From Desulfamplus sp. (GTDB lineage Bacteria > Desulfobacterota > Desulfobacteria > Desulfobacterales > Desulfobacteraceae), in the NCBI GenBank assembly GCA_015232455.1, contig JADFZQ010000011.1, positions 1 through 64,000 on the forward strand: DNA of 64,000 nt, in the 5' to 3' direction. The position numbers were made by a program, and so were the translations under genes. The stretch's first letter is position 1. Every line of letters starts with the position of its first letter. The notes beneath the pieces were generated by a model. The model was given only the letters and a program-made list of their open reading frames with translations, was not told the origin of the DNA and did not search any database. Shown piece by piece: positions 53,759 through 64,000 of this stretch.

Positions 53759-55513
53759 TTACTGTTTCTTTTCTTTATGGCATTTATTGCAATCAGTTGC
53801 TGCAACTGTCTCAATTTTCATATTTTGATGACAAGTAATACATTGACCATGATATGCCGCTTTTAAACTTGGTCTTCCATCACTATCATTATCTTTAATA
53901 TCTGTTTTTCCATGACATGAACCACATTTTTGAGGCTTATCAGTAGCAGGAGCATTATGATGACACCCCATGCAAAGTGTTGTCTCATCACCGTGGAATC
54001 TCTTTGCAATATTATTTTTCTCAATCCTCTTTTTAATTGATTGGATAATTTTTGCATGTGGAAACTCTGATGCTTCATACTTATCAACAATATAACCAAT
54101 TGTTAATTTTTCAGGTATTTTATCCGCTGCAACTTTTTTAAAGGATAGATCGCGTTGTGTAACTATTTTAGATGCAGTATCTGAAAGAGCAGCTTTATCC
54201 ATTGAAGCAACACCCATTAAATTTAAGTTAGCTCCCTCAATGTTTTTTAATGACTCATCATTAATATTGTGGCATGTCAAACAATTTTTATCATTATTCG
54301 CAAATTCTGCAAATGATTTCTTCGCCATCTGTCCATGGCAACCAGCACAATCTGAGATATTTTTATAGTTGTTATGGCAGCCTATACAGCTTTTATCAGT
54401 TTTAATATCGTGCATTGCCTGCTCAAGTTTTACAAAACCACCCTTATCGCTTCCAGCTACAGTATGGCACTCTTTGCAATTATCTAAACTTGAATGGTGG
54501 CAAGTTCTACAATTTTTAGATTGGTTTTCATGTTGCTTATGATTAAAAAGAACTGGATCCATGTAAGTTTTCGTAAGTTTCTCAAACTCTTCGGGCTTTG
54601 CAATGTTTTCAGGGGCATTTGCTAAAGATTTATCCCAACCAGTAATTATAGCCATATCAGGTTGATCTCTTTTAAGGCGAGGAATCTCTTGAAGTTTCTC
54701 AATTTTTTTCTGTTCTTGAATATCGTGGCAACCTTTGCAATTGGTTGGTCCTGCAAATTTTTTCATCTCAACAAGATGGCAATTTACACAACCTTTGTGA
54801 GAGACATTACGTATAGAGTCAGCTTTATCAATTTTAGCCTCTTTATGGCAGTAAAGACATGAACTTTCTTTACCTTTTTCGTAAAATATCTTTTGTGCCT
54901 TTTCATCGTAATTGTGATGGCAGGCATTACAATTTTGTTCGTCTTTAGTTTTAGGAATAGATTTAGATTGCTCATGGCGACTGTGTAGAGATTTATCAAA
55001 CTCAATTGGAGTCCAAGTTGGGACTTTTTTGCCACCTAATTCTCCTACCTTGGAGTTGGCTTCAATGCTATGGCAGCTACGACACTGTGCTTCAAGTGGG
55101 CCACTCTTTTTACCTAAAGCCTTTGATTCTGAATGACATGCAATACAATTCTCATGATAAATTGCCATATCAGTTTTTGTATCACTATCTTTAAGTCGTT
55201 TAAATTTAAAGATAAATTGTCCATCTTGCTTCAAATGACAGACACTGCAATCATTCTCCTTAACCTGTTCTGTGTGAAGGTCGTGGAGAAATTTTACACC
55301 GGGCATTTGATCGCCGCCCTCAATAGTTATAAGATCAATTAAAATAGCATCTGCTTGTCTATTTGAGAGAGTTATAATATCTCTTTTTTGCAGATGCTCT
55401 CTTGTATCTGTTTTGTTGGCATAAAGGGCTGTCTGCCCTACAAAACAGAGCAATGCAGTTAATATTATGCAAAACTTACAGCTTAACCTCAAAGATAATC
55501 TTTTTTTAAACAT
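53759..55513 (-). CDS. hmcA: HmcA, 16-haem high-molecular-weight cytochrome c
   Basis: 584 residues with a Sec signal peptide (C-K-F-C-I-I-L-T-A-L-L-C-F). I count 16 CxxCH haem sites, equal to D. vulgaris HmcA, spread over four cytochrome c3-like units, with free His residues that would be the sixth ligands. Periplasmic; would take electrons from hydrogenase-reduced c3 and pass them to the membrane subunits. First gene of the operon; the promoter should lie in 55514-55810. Confidence 0.96.
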   Translation of the reverse strand: MFKKRLSLRLSCKFCIILTALLCFVGQTALYANKTDTREHLQKRDIITLSNRQADAILIDLITIEGGDQMPGVKFLHDLHTEQVKENDCSVCHLKQDGQFIFKFKRLKDSDTKTDMAIYHENCIACHSESKALGKKSGPLEAQCRSCHSIEANSKVGELGGKKVPTWTPIEFDKSLHSRHEQSKSIPKTKDEQNCNACHHNYDEKAQKIFYEKGKESSCLYCHKEAKIDKADSIRNVSHKGCVNCHLVEMKKFAGPTNCKGCHDIQEQKKIEKLQEIPRLKRDQPDMAIITGWDKSLANAPENIAKPEEFEKLTKTYMDPVLFNHKQHENQSKNCRTCHHSSLDNCKECHTVAGSDKGGFVKLEQAMHDIKTDKSCIGCHNNYKNISDCAGCHGQMAKKSFAEFANNDKNCLTCHNINDESLKNIEGANLNLMGVASMDKAALSDTASKIVTQRDLSFKKVAADKIPEKLTIGYIVDKYEASEFPHAKIIQSIKKRIEKNNIAKRFHGDETTLCMGCHHNAPATDKPQKCGSCHGKTDIKDNDSDGRPSLKAAYHGQCITCHQNMKIETVAATDCNKCHKEKKQ

Positions 55514-55810
55514 GTGAATTCCTCTTGCTGAATCATAAAATTGACTATTTTTTATACCTGACTTGTTTAGTATGGTTTACCTTTAAAAGAGTTAAGTAAC
55601 CTTGTCAATAAAAAAACTGAAAAAATAATAGGTTACTTGACTAAAACGTTGTAACTCAATATCAAACAAAGTTAATACTCTATTTTGGTGCTGTAGCTTG
55701 TGTTTGTTAGTAAAAAATGTTTGATTTTAACTATCCACCACCAAAGATGGTGGTTTTGCCTCATAATAAAATTTTTGTAGACTTTGGCTTATTAACAAAA
55801 GGAGGATTTT
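55514..55810. promoter_or_regulatory. Divergent regulatory region of hmcA and the acyltransferase fusion
   Basis: About 300 AT-rich bases between divergent genes. A short hairpin ACCACC/GGTGGT with a T-run lies at 55737-55754. No clear sigma-70 promoter could be fixed, and no obvious Rrf2-type palindrome was recognised. Confidence 0.45.
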
Positions 55811-58180
55811 GTGAATAGATTTGCTTACTACATGTCAGGATATGCGTTCAAAGCATTTTCAGGTATCTCTAAAGCAAAAATTAATGTTCATGGTGATGAT
55901 AAAATTCCAAAAGGTAAAGGTTCTATTATTTTTACAGCTAACCACTTTACACGCATTGAAACTGTATTTCTACCATATCATATCCATGAAATTACAAACA
56001 AGCCAGTTTGGTCGCTTGCAGCAGCAGAGCTTTTCCAAGGAAGCCTAAAAGGAGTTCTTGAGGCTATGGGTGCTATTTCAACAAAAGACCCTCACCGAGA
56101 TTTCTTAATTGTAAAAAGCCTCATTAATAATCAGGCAGATTGCGTTATATTTCCTGAAGGTATGATGGTCAAAAATAAGAAAATTACAAGTGATGGTGAT
56201 TTTAAACTATTTGAAGACGGTCAAGTTCAGAGGCCTCGCACAGGTGCTGCTACACTTGCTCTTCAGACCGAGTTTTATCGCGAACGTTTAAGACGCATGA
56301 TAAAAATTAATATAAAAGAGTTTGATCGCCTAATTGATGAGTATGAGATAAAATCACCAAAAGATGTAATGGATCAAGAGACTTGTATAGTGCCTGTCAA
56401 TATTACTTATTATCCTGTAAGAGCAAAGGAAAATTTTTTAAGTAAAATGGCTCTTACTATGATGGAGAACCCATCTAAAAGGGTTATAGATGAACTTCTC
56501 ACAGAAGGAACAATGATCTTTTCTGGTGTAGATGTTGATATAAGATTTGGAGATCCAATCCATATTAGAAATTTTCCAAAAGATTATTTTTTTAACTCAT
56601 TTATTGAAAGTGATCTTACATCAAGGAGAAAGATAAATTTTTCAAATAGATTAAGTTCATATCACTCTATGAAAGCCAATGCTAATGAGCTTATGAATCG
56701 TTATATGAAAAGCGTATATGAGATGACGACTCTCAACTATGACCATATTTTTGCATCAATTTTAAAATATCTCCCCCATAATAGAGCTAAATCTTATAGT
56801 GCTATTGACCAATATGATCTACGCTGTAGGGCTTTTCTTGCAACATTTGCATGTGAAATATCGCTTCATTGCAACTTTCATAAGAGCCTTTACTCAAGCC
56901 AGATACATATAGTTACTGATGATAGATTTCACAGATATGAAGATTTTATAACTCTCGCAATTGAAACAGGTATAGTAGAAAATAGAGATGGTCTGCTTTA
57001 TATTAATAATGAAAAATTTGGGATTCAATATTCTGAATCTATGCAGTATGAATTTCACACAGTAAGAATAGAAAATCCTATCTCTGTTATTGCCAATGAG
57101 GTTGAGCCTCTTGTTAAATTACAGGCATATTTTGCTGATCTTGCAATCAAATCACCTTCTGAAATTGCTCTTATGATGAGTTATCGTATAGAAGATAAGC
57201 ACTACAACAGCTATATTGATGATTTTACAAAGTATATTGGCATTTTACCTATTGCTAATCCATTAAATGAGATAGGCGAAGTTTCTGATACCTATTATAA
57301 CAATGGCAGACCACGGCTTTTAAAGTCTGATTCAGACGAGATAGGTGTTCTACTTATTCACGATTATCTATCATCTCCTGGGGAGTTACTATACTTTGCC
57401 AATTATGTGCACAATAGGGGATTTACTGTATATATTCCAAGACTTCCAGGACATGGGACAGCACCTGAAAATCTTATTGAAGCTGAAGCTGTTGAGTGGA
57501 TTGAATCTGTAGAAGAGGGGTTTGTTTTACTTAAAAGCTTGTGTAAAACAATAGTTGTCGGCGGACTCGGAGTTGGAGCAATGCTTGGACTTGAGCTTCA
57601 GTTACGACTAAGTAATGTTTATGCTCTTTTTATGATAGCCCCTCCTCGAATAATAAAAGATTACCCAAGTGAATTTATCACATCTACTAAATTGTGGAGC
57701 CAAAAGATAAAGCGAGCTATGCTGCCTAAAGGCGATAAAGATGAGTGGATTACATATCTACCCGAAATTAGTGAATTTAGATATTCAACATATCCAGTTT
57801 CATCAGTTAAGCAGGTTGAGATATTGCTTGAACATGTTGACGATGAGGTAAAGCAGTTAGAAAAAATAAGAGAAAGAGATAAAAAGGATAAAATTAAAAG
57901 TCAAAATAGGGAACTAACAGGAGCTGTTAAGAATTACAATATGTTAAAAAATCTGAATCACGATATGTTAAAATCTCTTCTTATTGTTCAATCAAGAAAT
58001 AACCCATTTATTAATCCTGATGGTGCAGAAAAACTTTTTGAGATAATTTCAGCCAAATTAAAAGAGTATTATATTTTTGATGTAAATAATCATTTTGTCT
58101 TCAGAGGAAAAGATAGAGATAGAATAGCAAGTGCAGTTGTTGGTTTTATTGAGGCAGCAGCTTGCAAAGAAGTCAACTAA
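55811..58180 (+). CDS. Acyltransferase fused to degenerate alpha/beta hydrolase
   Basis: 789 residues, GTG start behind AGGAGG. The N-terminal PlsC-type domain has F-T-A-N-H-F-T-R-I-E (His45; HX4E in place of the usual HX4D) and V-I-F-P-E-G-M-M (about 112-119). The C-terminal hydrolase part (about 510-780) has V-L-L-I-H-D-Y and P-G-H-G-T-A-P. The nucleophile elbow, however, reads G-G-L-G-V-G (Gly at about 587 instead of Ser), and the acidic position reads R-N-N-P, so the hydrolase is probably inactive. Likely lipid-related. Confidence 0.85.
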   Translation: MNRFAYYMSGYAFKAFSGISKAKINVHGDDKIPKGKGSIIFTANHFTRIETVFLPYHIHEITNKPVWSLAAAELFQGSLKGVLEAMGAISTKDPHRDFLIVKSLINNQADCVIFPEGMMVKNKKITSDGDFKLFEDGQVQRPRTGAATLALQTEFYRERLRRMIKINIKEFDRLIDEYEIKSPKDVMDQETCIVPVNITYYPVRAKENFLSKMALTMMENPSKRVIDELLTEGTMIFSGVDVDIRFGDPIHIRNFPKDYFFNSFIESDLTSRRKINFSNRLSSYHSMKANANELMNRYMKSVYEMTTLNYDHIFASILKYLPHNRAKSYSAIDQYDLRCRAFLATFACEISLHCNFHKSLYSSQIHIVTDDRFHRYEDFITLAIETGIVENRDGLLYINNEKFGIQYSESMQYEFHTVRIENPISVIANEVEPLVKLQAYFADLAIKSPSEIALMMSYRIEDKHYNSYIDDFTKYIGILPIANPLNEIGEVSDTYYNNGRPRLLKSDSDEIGVLLIHDYLSSPGELLYFANYVHNRGFTVYIPRLPGHGTAPENLIEAEAVEWIESVEEGFVLLKSLCKTIVVGGLGVGAMLGLELQLRLSNVYALFMIAPPRIIKDYPSEFITSTKLWSQKIKRAMLPKGDKDEWITYLPEISEFRYSTYPVSSVKQVEILLEHVDDEVKQLEKIRERDKKDKIKSQNRELTGAVKNYNMLKNLNHDMLKSLLIVQSRNNPFINPDGAEKLFEIISAKLKEYYIFDVNNHFVFRGKDRDRIASAVVGFIEAAACKEVN

Positions 58181-58248
58181 AGTGGAGTGTAACAACAGTC
58201 GGATTTAGCCGACTTCAGTTGTTTTAGCCCATAAATTTATTTCAGGGC
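58180..58248. terminator. Structured repeat between convergent genes (copy B)
   Basis: Homologue of 16250-16318. The inner stem is AGTCGG/CCGACT with AACAAC/GTTGTT outside, then TTTTAGCCC and AAATTTATTTCAGGGC. Both stems differ from copy A but stay paired. The parC stop codon lies inside it. Confidence 0.75.
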
Positions 58249-60620
58249 GATACTTCAGAAAATGTGTTGTTTATTATCTCAATACTATTTACATTTTGGT
58301 AACCACGCGGCAATCTTTTGCCCTTGTATCCGCGTCTCCCATGATAATTTTCCTGATTTGATGGATTTAGCTTCAAAGAGTGTTTTCCTGAATTTATAAC
58401 AATTGAGGCATCATTTTGTAATATATTTAAAATTTTAACTCTCTCTCCGTCCTCTTTTGCAATCTCTTCAGCAGGAATACCAATAATTTTGTTTCCTTTA
58501 CCTTTTTCTAATATTGGCATCTCATTTACAGGAAAGATAAGGGTTCTACCAGTTGTAGTTATGGTAAGAATAAGATCACTCTCTGGATTAGCAATAAATT
58601 GAGGTTCCAGCAATATCCCATTTTCAGCAAGATTTATAATTGCTTTCCCATTTTTTACCCTTGAAAATAGGTTGGAAATCTTAGTAAGAAATCCAAAACC
58701 AATGTCAGAAGCAAGAAGAATAAGAGTATCATCATTTTCGCTGGTGAGCATAAATTTTATAGAAACTTCAGGCTTGATAATAAGACGACCGCTTAAAGGT
58801 TCACCCATACCACGAGCTGACGGAAATGTGTGAGATGGAATAGAGTAGCTTCTCCCTTCAGAATCAAGAAATATAGTCTGACGGTTACTCATGGTTTTTC
58901 CAACTGCAAGAAGTTCATCGCCTGATTTGAATTTAACCTTCTCAGATTCAAAATCATAACCTTTAGCAGAACGCACCCAACCATTTTTTGAAAGAATAAT
59001 AGTCAAAGGTTCAACATTGATAATATCTTCTTTTGAAAATGCCTCTGCCTCTTTTCGCACATTTATTGGAGAACGCCGTTCATCACCGTGAGTTTTAATA
59101 TCTTGACGAATCTCCTTTTTAATTAGATTATTTAAAAGTGTTTCGGAAGATAGAGTTTTTTCAATAAAATCACGCTCTTTATCAAGCTCATCACGCTCTG
59201 ACTTTATTTTGATCTCTTCAAGTTTTGCAAGATGGCGAAGTTTTATATCAAGAATTGCATCTGCTTGAATTTCACTTAACCTAAATTTTTCTATTAATAT
59301 CGGTTTTGGCTCATCTTCGTCTCTTATGATCTTGATTACCTCATCAATGTTAAGAAATGCTATCAAAAGACCATCAAGGATATGAAGTCTCTCAATAACC
59401 TGATTGAGGCGATACTCAAGCCGTTTGGTTACTACGTTAACTCTAAATGTTATCCACTCCTTAAGAATTGTGAGAATGTTTTTTACCTCTGGTTTTCCAT
59501 TAACACCTATCATGTTCATGTTGATTCGATAAGAACGTTCAAGGTCAGTTGTGGCAAATAGATGATCCATAAGCGAGGGTATGTCGATTTTACCTGATTT
59601 TGGAACAATCACGACACGAGTAGGATTTTCATGGTCAGATTCATCTCGCAGATCAATGACCATTGGAAGACGTTTTGCCTCCATTTGGAGTGCAATCTGC
59701 TCAATAATTTTTTCTCCAGAAGCGTGATAGGGTAGGGCAGTTACAATAATCTCACCATCTTCAATATGATATTTAGCTCTCATCTTTATTCTGCCACTGC
59801 CTGTTAGGTACATCTCTTTTATCTCACTTTGCGGGGTTATAATCTCTGCTTCAGTGGGGTAGTCAGGTCCCTTTATAAACTCCATAATAGCACAAATATC
59901 TGCATCAAGTTTATTTCGTAAATCAATCTTATCTGAACTAAATATTGTTGAATTATCTTTAACCTCATTAAAAGAGTCTTCTAATTTGTAATTACCTACA
60001 TTTGGGTTATCTAAAAGATAGATACAGGCATTGGCAACCTCAACCAAATTGTGAGGAGGAATATCAGTTGCCATACCAACTGCAATACCAGTTGTCCCAT
60101 TTAAAAGAAGGTTTGGAACTCTTGCTGGCAGAAGAGTCGGCTCTTTTAAAGTCCCATCAAAGTTTGGACTCCATTCAGTTGCACCAAGATTTAATTCAGA
60201 TAAAAGAAGCTCAGAGTATTTAGAGAGACGAGACTCAGTATATCTCATTGCAGCAAAAGATTTGGGATCATCATGAGAACCCCAGTTGCCTTGCCCATCA
60301 AGAAGCGGGTATCGGCATGAAAATGGTTGGGCAAGAAGAACCATTGCCTCATAACATGCACTATCTCCGTGAGGGTGGAATTTACCTAAAACATCGCCAA
60401 CAGTTCTTGCAGATTTTTTATACTTTGCCGCAGCAGATAACCCAAGCTGGCTCATAGCATATACAATACGTCTTTGAACGGGCTTTAAACCATCTCCAAT
60501 GTGAGGTAAAGCACGGTCAAGAATTACATACATTGAGTAGTTAAGGTATGCTTTTTCTACAAACTCTTCAAAAGGCATCTTTTCGAAATCTTCAACAACT
60601 GCGGATAAAGGTGGAACCAT
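58242..60620 (-). CDS. parC: DNA topoisomerase IV subunit A
   Basis: 792 residues. Start pattern [32 protein letters not shown], and the catalytic Tyr in A-A-M-R-Y-T-E-S-R. The last 200 residues form the beta-pinwheel, with ParC-like rather than GyrA-like repeats (no Q-R-R-G-G-K-G box; the end has G-R-R-G-Y-K-G). It decatenates daughter chromosomes. The partner parE is not in the window. Confidence 0.93.
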   Translation of the reverse strand: MVPPLSAVVEDFEKMPFEEFVEKAYLNYSMYVILDRALPHIGDGLKPVQRRIVYAMSQLGLSAAAKYKKSARTVGDVLGKFHPHGDSACYEAMVLLAQPFSCRYPLLDGQGNWGSHDDPKSFAAMRYTESRLSKYSELLLSELNLGATEWSPNFDGTLKEPTLLPARVPNLLLNGTTGIAVGMATDIPPHNLVEVANACIYLLDNPNVGNYKLEDSFNEVKDNSTIFSSDKIDLRNKLDADICAIMEFIKGPDYPTEAEIITPQSEIKEMYLTGSGRIKMRAKYHIEDGEIIVTALPYHASGEKIIEQIALQMEAKRLPMVIDLRDESDHENPTRVVIVPKSGKIDIPSLMDHLFATTDLERSYRINMNMIGVNGKPEVKNILTILKEWITFRVNVVTKRLEYRLNQVIERLHILDGLLIAFLNIDEVIKIIRDEDEPKPILIEKFRLSEIQADAILDIKLRHLAKLEEIKIKSERDELDKERDFIEKTLSSETLLNNLIKKEIRQDIKTHGDERRSPINVRKEAEAFSKEDIINVEPLTIILSKNGWVRSAKGYDFESEKVKFKSGDELLAVGKTMSNRQTIFLDSEGRSYSIPSHTFPSARGMGEPLSGRLIIKPEVSIKFMLTSENDDTLILLASDIGFGFLTKISNLFSRVKNGKAIINLAENGILLEPQFIANPESDLILTITTTGRTLIFPVNEMPILEKGKGNKIIGIPAEEIAKEDGERVKILNILQNDASIVINSGKHSLKLNPSNQENYHGRRGYKGKRLPRGYQNVNSIEIINNTFSEVSP

Positions 60621-60683
60621 TATATTTACTTAATCTCCATTACTGAAATAATTACATTAAAGAATAGAAATTTAACAACACAA

Positions 60684-60711
60684 GTAGGGAGCAACGATCG
60701 TTGCTCCCTAC
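60684..60711. repeat. Perfect 28-bp palindrome
   Basis: Arms GTAGGGAGCAACGA and TCGTTGCTCCCTAC with no loop bases. It lies between the chemoreceptor stop and parC start. GC-rich in AT-rich surroundings; there is no T-run, so it is more like a REP-type repeat than a terminator. Confidence 0.85.
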
Positions 60712-60757
60712 CATGACCTTGCTGGATATAATTGTGGGCATTATTAAATTCTCATTT

Positions 60758-62899
60758 CTAAGCAATCTTAAATTTTTTAACCAAATCATCTAACTTTTCT
60801 GAAAGTTTAAATAGAGACTTTGCACCATCTGCAACATCAGAACTGCGATTAGCAATATTATGGGCAAGTGCATCAATGTTGGAGATATTTCCGTTGATTT
60901 TAGTAACTGATGCTGAATTTTGAGCGATATTCTGATTTACCTCAGATATTCCCTGAGAGGCATGAGCAACATTTTCATTAATCTCTTGAGTTGCTGATGA
61001 CTGTTCTCCAACATCTGAGACTATTGATATTACAGTTTCATTAACGGTATTGATAACAGAGAGAATATCTTCAACATCTTTAGCAGTTTTTTCTGTTGAT
61101 CTCTGAATGCCATCAATCTGTTCTTTGATATTTTTTGTTGCTACAGCAGTCTGCTTCGCAAGTTCTTTAATCTCTCCTGCTACCACAGTAAAACCTTTAC
61201 CAGCTTCACCAGCTCTTGCTGCTTCAATAGTGGCATTAAGAGCAAGAAGATTTGTCTGTTCAGAAATTTCATTAATCATGTCTGTAACTTTACCAATTTG
61301 TTGAGCAGCACTGCCAAGCTCTTTGATTCTACCCGAAATTCCGCTTGCCCTTGCAACAGCATCATTGGATACTTTACTTGCATTTTCTGTCTTACGTGAT
61401 ACTTCGCTTATAGTAACAGCCATCTCTTCAGATGCTGCCACAATCATGCTCAAATTTGTGCTTGACTCCTCCATTGCTGCTGCTACTGAGATAAAACTTT
61501 CATTTACTCCTTCGACAGAAGCTGTTGTCTCATTTAGATGTCCAACCATATCACAGGAGTTCTCAGACATCTGCCCTGACAGCTTTGCCATATCCTCAGA
61601 AGAGCGGTTAAGTTGTTTTGAATTTTGAGCAATTTGAGCAATAATTCCCTGAAGTTTCTCAATAAAGATGTTAAACCATCGAGCAAGTTCTCCTATCTCA
61701 TCATCGCTCTTCTCTTCAAGACGCATGGTTAAATCACCTTCACCTTCTGCAATGTCTTTAAGCCTATTTACAACCTCTTTGAGCGGATTTGAGAGTTTAA
61801 GGGAGAAAAAATAGATAAAAGGCATGATAAAAAGAATACAAATTATGTTCACAAGACCAAGCTGAATAAGCATATTTTTAATATTTTCAGATATAAGTTT
61901 TCCTGACTGTATAGCCGCAATTGTTCCAACAAGCGTCTCGCCATTAAAAATAGGCAAAAGTGCTTGAAAATATTTTTCACTGTTTAGCTTAAATTCGTCA
62001 ATATAGACTTCCTGACTTGAAAGATTTTTACTTTTTTTAAAACTATTTTGAATCTTATCTCCCTCTTTTTCTGACTCTTCATTTTCATAACTTTGATGAG
62101 CTTTTAGAGTTCCAGCAACATATTTACCATTTAGGTATATGTTTATATCCATTCCAGTCATTTTTTTCATCTTTTCACTAAATGCACCAGAGATATTATA
62201 GTATGTTACTAAAATACCCATTAAAGTAGGTTCAACTTGTTCTGTTTTAGGGTTAAACTCATTACTCATAAGTGGAATTATAGCTTTTATTGCAAGACTA
62301 TTGTTGTTGACTGTAAATATAGCACTTTCTGCTGTAACATCTACTTGAGAAAGATCAATTTTAATTGGCATATCTGGCTTTTGTGCATTTTCAAGGAATT
62401 TGTCATCACCTAATTTCTCGTTTCCAGCAACTTCTCCACCAGCAAATTCTGAGCCATTTTTTTCAATAAGGTGAAATCCTGCAAAGTATTTTCCTTTTTC
62501 TTTCTCCAAAATAAAAGTTTGTAAATTCCCATCAATATCATAGGTTGCCATACTGCTGAATTTATTAGAAGATACGGACTGAAACAATCTTTCTGTATTG
62601 CCGACAAATGTGCTTCTGTTTGTTGTCGAAGCCTCTTTGCCTGGAAAATCATGGAGAAATTTTATCTCAGAACCCATATCACTGCTTGATACGAGTCGCT
62701 TACATTGATCTGTAATTGTAAGTTGCTGGGCTATCAAATCATCTTTGATAATATTATCAGTTTTCATAAGATTCATATCAATACCTGCTCGAGTCTGTTT
62801 ACCAACAATAAGAGCGACAATTGTAGCAGATGATGCCATCAAAACAATGGACATTCCCAAAGCACCAATAATTAGTTTTGATTTAATTTTAAATTTCAT
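60758..62899 (-). CDS. Methyl-accepting chemotaxis protein with Cache-type sensor
   Basis: 713 residues: TM1 at about 8-32, a large periplasmic sensor (about 35-335, Cache-like, with a repeat-poor acidic insertion), TM2 at about 342-365, HAMP (L-S-N-P-L-K-E-V), and a signalling domain with [16 protein letters not shown]. Its C-terminal half closely resembles that of the 14430 receptor (A-S-Q-G-I-S-E-V-N, for example), suggesting duplication of the signalling half with different sensors. Ligand unknown. Confidence 0.92.
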   Translation of the reverse strand: MKFKIKSKLIIGALGMSIVLMASSATIVALIVGKQTRAGIDMNLMKTDNIIKDDLIAQQLTITDQCKRLVSSSDMGSEIKFLHDFPGKEASTTNRSTFVGNTERLFQSVSSNKFSSMATYDIDGNLQTFILEKEKGKYFAGFHLIEKNGSEFAGGEVAGNEKLGDDKFLENAQKPDMPIKIDLSQVDVTAESAIFTVNNNSLAIKAIIPLMSNEFNPKTEQVEPTLMGILVTYYNISGAFSEKMKKMTGMDINIYLNGKYVAGTLKAHQSYENEESEKEGDKIQNSFKKSKNLSSQEVYIDEFKLNSEKYFQALLPIFNGETLVGTIAAIQSGKLISENIKNMLIQLGLVNIICILFIMPFIYFFSLKLSNPLKEVVNRLKDIAEGEGDLTMRLEEKSDDEIGELARWFNIFIEKLQGIIAQIAQNSKQLNRSSEDMAKLSGQMSENSCDMVGHLNETTASVEGVNESFISVAAAMEESSTNLSMIVAASEEMAVTISEVSRKTENASKVSNDAVARASGISGRIKELGSAAQQIGKVTDMINEISEQTNLLALNATIEAARAGEAGKGFTVVAGEIKELAKQTAVATKNIKEQIDGIQRSTEKTAKDVEDILSVINTVNETVISIVSDVGEQSSATQEINENVAHASQGISEVNQNIAQNSASVTKINGNISNIDALAHNIANRSSDVADGAKSLFKLSEKLDDLVKKFKIA

Positions 62900-63291
62900 A
62901 GAGAGGTTTCCTATTCAAAATTAGGATTGCTGAATTAAAAAAACACTTTTTTAAGAAAAACGAATATATCATTGTACTATATATTGACAAGCTATTTCTA
63001 TGAAATATTGAATCATGTTTATTATTTCAAAGATAATTTTTTAGTGAACTAATATCACGACCGAGATTATGGTTTTGGCACTACAGAACCGACAATTGAT
63101 TTAATATCTATGTTATGCTATTTCATTTGGGTGCATTTAATTTGAGTTGAAACTGGTGTTTCAAGCATATTGCTTATCTCTGGAAGGCTATCTCTGAGTG
63201 TTCTTCCAACTGAGATGAAACAGACCCATTTCATTTAAAGTATTATTAAAAAATTCAAAATAACTTCTTGGACTTGGTTAGGAGAAAAATA
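62900..63291. other. Intergenic region before purD
   Basis: About 390 AT-rich bases between divergent genes. A short hairpin TTGAAAC/GTTTCAA lies at 63147-63164. No convincing gene; promoters for both directions presumably lie here. Confidence 0.5.
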
Positions 63292-64000
63292 ATGAACATT
63301 TTAGTTGTAGGGAGTGGAGGCAGAGAACATGCTCTTATCTGGAAAATTTCTAAAAGTGAAGTTGTAAAAAAAATTTATTGTGCACCCGGAAATGCTGGAA
63401 CTGCAAATCTTGCCCAAAATATTCCAATAAGCTCTGATGATATTGATGCTTTGGTAGCTTTTGCTATTGAAAAAGGTATTGATCTTACTGTTGTAGGTCC
63501 AGAAGCACCCCTTGCTGCTGGAATTGTTGATCTTTTTGAATCAAAGGGGCTAAAGGCATTCGGTCCATCAAAAAAAGCAGCTCAACTTGAAGCAAGCAAG
63601 ACATTTGCAAAAAATATCATGGAAAAATATAATATTCCAACAGCACGCGGCAAATCTTTCACAGAGATAGATAGGGCAAAGAGCTACGTAAAACAGATAG
63701 GCTCACCACTTGTGGTAAAAGCAGACGGGCTTGCAGCAGGTAAAGGAGTCTTTGTCTGTCAAACAGAAGAGGAAGCTATCAAAGCACTTGATGAGATAAT
63801 GAGTGGCAAAATATTTGGTGATGCTGGCTCTCTTGTTGTTATAGAGGAGTGTCTTGTTGGTGAAGAGGCATCATTTATAGCTTTAACTGATGGTAAAACA
63901 GTTCTACCTCTTCCTACATCTCAAGATCACAAAAGGGTCTTTGACAATGATCAAGGACCAAATACAGGTGGTATGGGTGCTTACTCTCCAGCACCTGTTC
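63292..64000 (+). CDS. purD: Phosphoribosylamine-glycine ligase (partial, runs off the window)
   Basis: The first 236 residues are present; the 3' end is cut by the window edge. The N-terminus N-I-L-V-V-G-S-G-G-R-E-H-A-L is diagnostic for PurD, with V-V-G-P-E-A-P-L and the ATP-grasp P-L-V-V-K-A-D-G-L-A-A-G-K-G-V, then S-Q-D-H-K-R and G-P-N-T-G-G-M-G-A-Y-S-P. Second step after PurF in purine synthesis. AGGAG lies 9 bases before the ATG. Confidence 0.96.
   Translation, partial: MNILVVGSGGREHALIWKISKSEVVKKIYCAPGNAGTANLAQNIPISSDDIDALVAFAIEKGIDLTVVGPEAPLAAGIVDLFESKGLKAFGPSKKAAQLEASKTFAKNIMEKYNIPTARGKSFTEIDRAKSYVKQIGSPLVVKADGLAAGKGVFVCQTEEEAIKALDEIMSGKIFGDAGSLVVIEECLVGEEASFIALTDGKTVLPLPTSQDHKRVFDNDQGPNTGGMGAYSPAPV

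Noticed and set aside
48753-55513. DsrMKJOP sulfite-reduction complex
   Set aside because: The subunit types are similar, but a 16-haem cytochrome, a 47-residue HmcD and adjacent Rrf1/Rrf2 genes fit Hmc; DsrJ has only three haems.
63118-63234. 38-residue minus-strand ORF before purD
   Set aside because: It reads plausibly but has no ribosome-binding site and no recognised family; it could be chance.
1-64000. CRISPR array, tRNA or rRNA genes, replication origin
   Set aside because: No regularly spaced direct repeats, cloverleaf or rRNA-like segments were noticed; the repeats found are hairpins, dispersed copies or a coding tandem repeat.

Overview
The window is an AT-rich chromosomal segment whose gene content points to an anaerobic, sulfate-reducing member of the Desulfobacterota (Desulfobacteraceae-like). 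The main evidence is a complete Hmc-type transmembrane redox complex (hmcA to hmcF, with a 16-haem cytochrome) and its Rrf1/Rrf2-type regulators. Supporting evidence comes from many small ferredoxin and FeS proteins, universal stress proteins, rubredoxin and cytochrome bd, as expected for an anaerobe that defends itself against oxygen. The genus is inferred; no rRNA or tRNA gene was seen.

Layout: 0-5.9 kb is an accessory island: the 3' end of an Eco57I-type methylase, a row of toxin-antitoxin modules (UPF0175/DUF3368, a frameshifted BrnT pair, VapC, TumE), a 5'-truncated TnpB and an Rpn-type nuclease. The modules are punctuated by copies of one short repeat that look like fragments of the 3' end of a single gene. 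5.9-11.9 kb is housekeeping: carA, carB (with an in-frame repeat-like insertion) and purF. 11.9-14.3 kb is a translationally coupled trio: a DNA methyltransferase, a BglII/BstYI-type restriction enzyme with its catalytic core deleted, and a radical SAM enzyme. 14.4-20.5 kb holds a haem-binding chemoreceptor, a secreted trypsin-like protease, a DHH phosphoesterase, a lipase-like hydrolase and a small conserved protein. 20.6-24.6 kb is an oxygen-handling block (rubredoxin, DUF2892 protein, cydB, cydA) followed by two small genes, one a ferredoxin.

24.6-31.2 kb is the most unusual part: a chromosomal integron. A truncated IntI integrase on the minus strand faces an attI-like region containing three strong hairpins and a candidate cassette promoter. 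About six single-gene cassettes follow on the plus strand, separated by attC-like sites. Cassettes 1 and 2 show the diagnostic match between the cassette's first bases and its own R'' box. Cargo: an HNH protein, an unknown membrane protein, a visibly GC-richer serine hydrolase, a YgjV-like membrane protein, a frameshifted antitoxin and a GNAT acetyltransferase. Because IntI has lost its catalytic His-Arg-Tyr half, the array is probably stranded unless an integrase elsewhere acts on it.

32-42 kb carries a HEAT-repeat gene that appears spliced onto an FtsX-type permease, a hybrid signalling protein with a degenerate kinase site, a ferredoxin-nitroreductase, stress and peroxide genes, a metallo-beta-lactamase-fold protein, a ferredoxin and an HD-domain protein. 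42.1-45.3 kb is an operon for tRNA thiolation (NIL-ferredoxin, mnmA, mtaB). 45.2-55.5 kb is the Hmc operon on the minus strand, transcribed hmcA-B-C-D-E-F, then usp, rrf1-like, a sensor kinase and an rrf2-like regulator. 55.8-64 kb has an acyltransferase fused to a catalytically degenerate alpha/beta-hydrolase, parC, a Cache-type chemoreceptor and the 5' end of purD. Two convergent gene pairs (near 16.3 kb and 58.2 kb) share a structured repeat whose stems show compensatory base changes.
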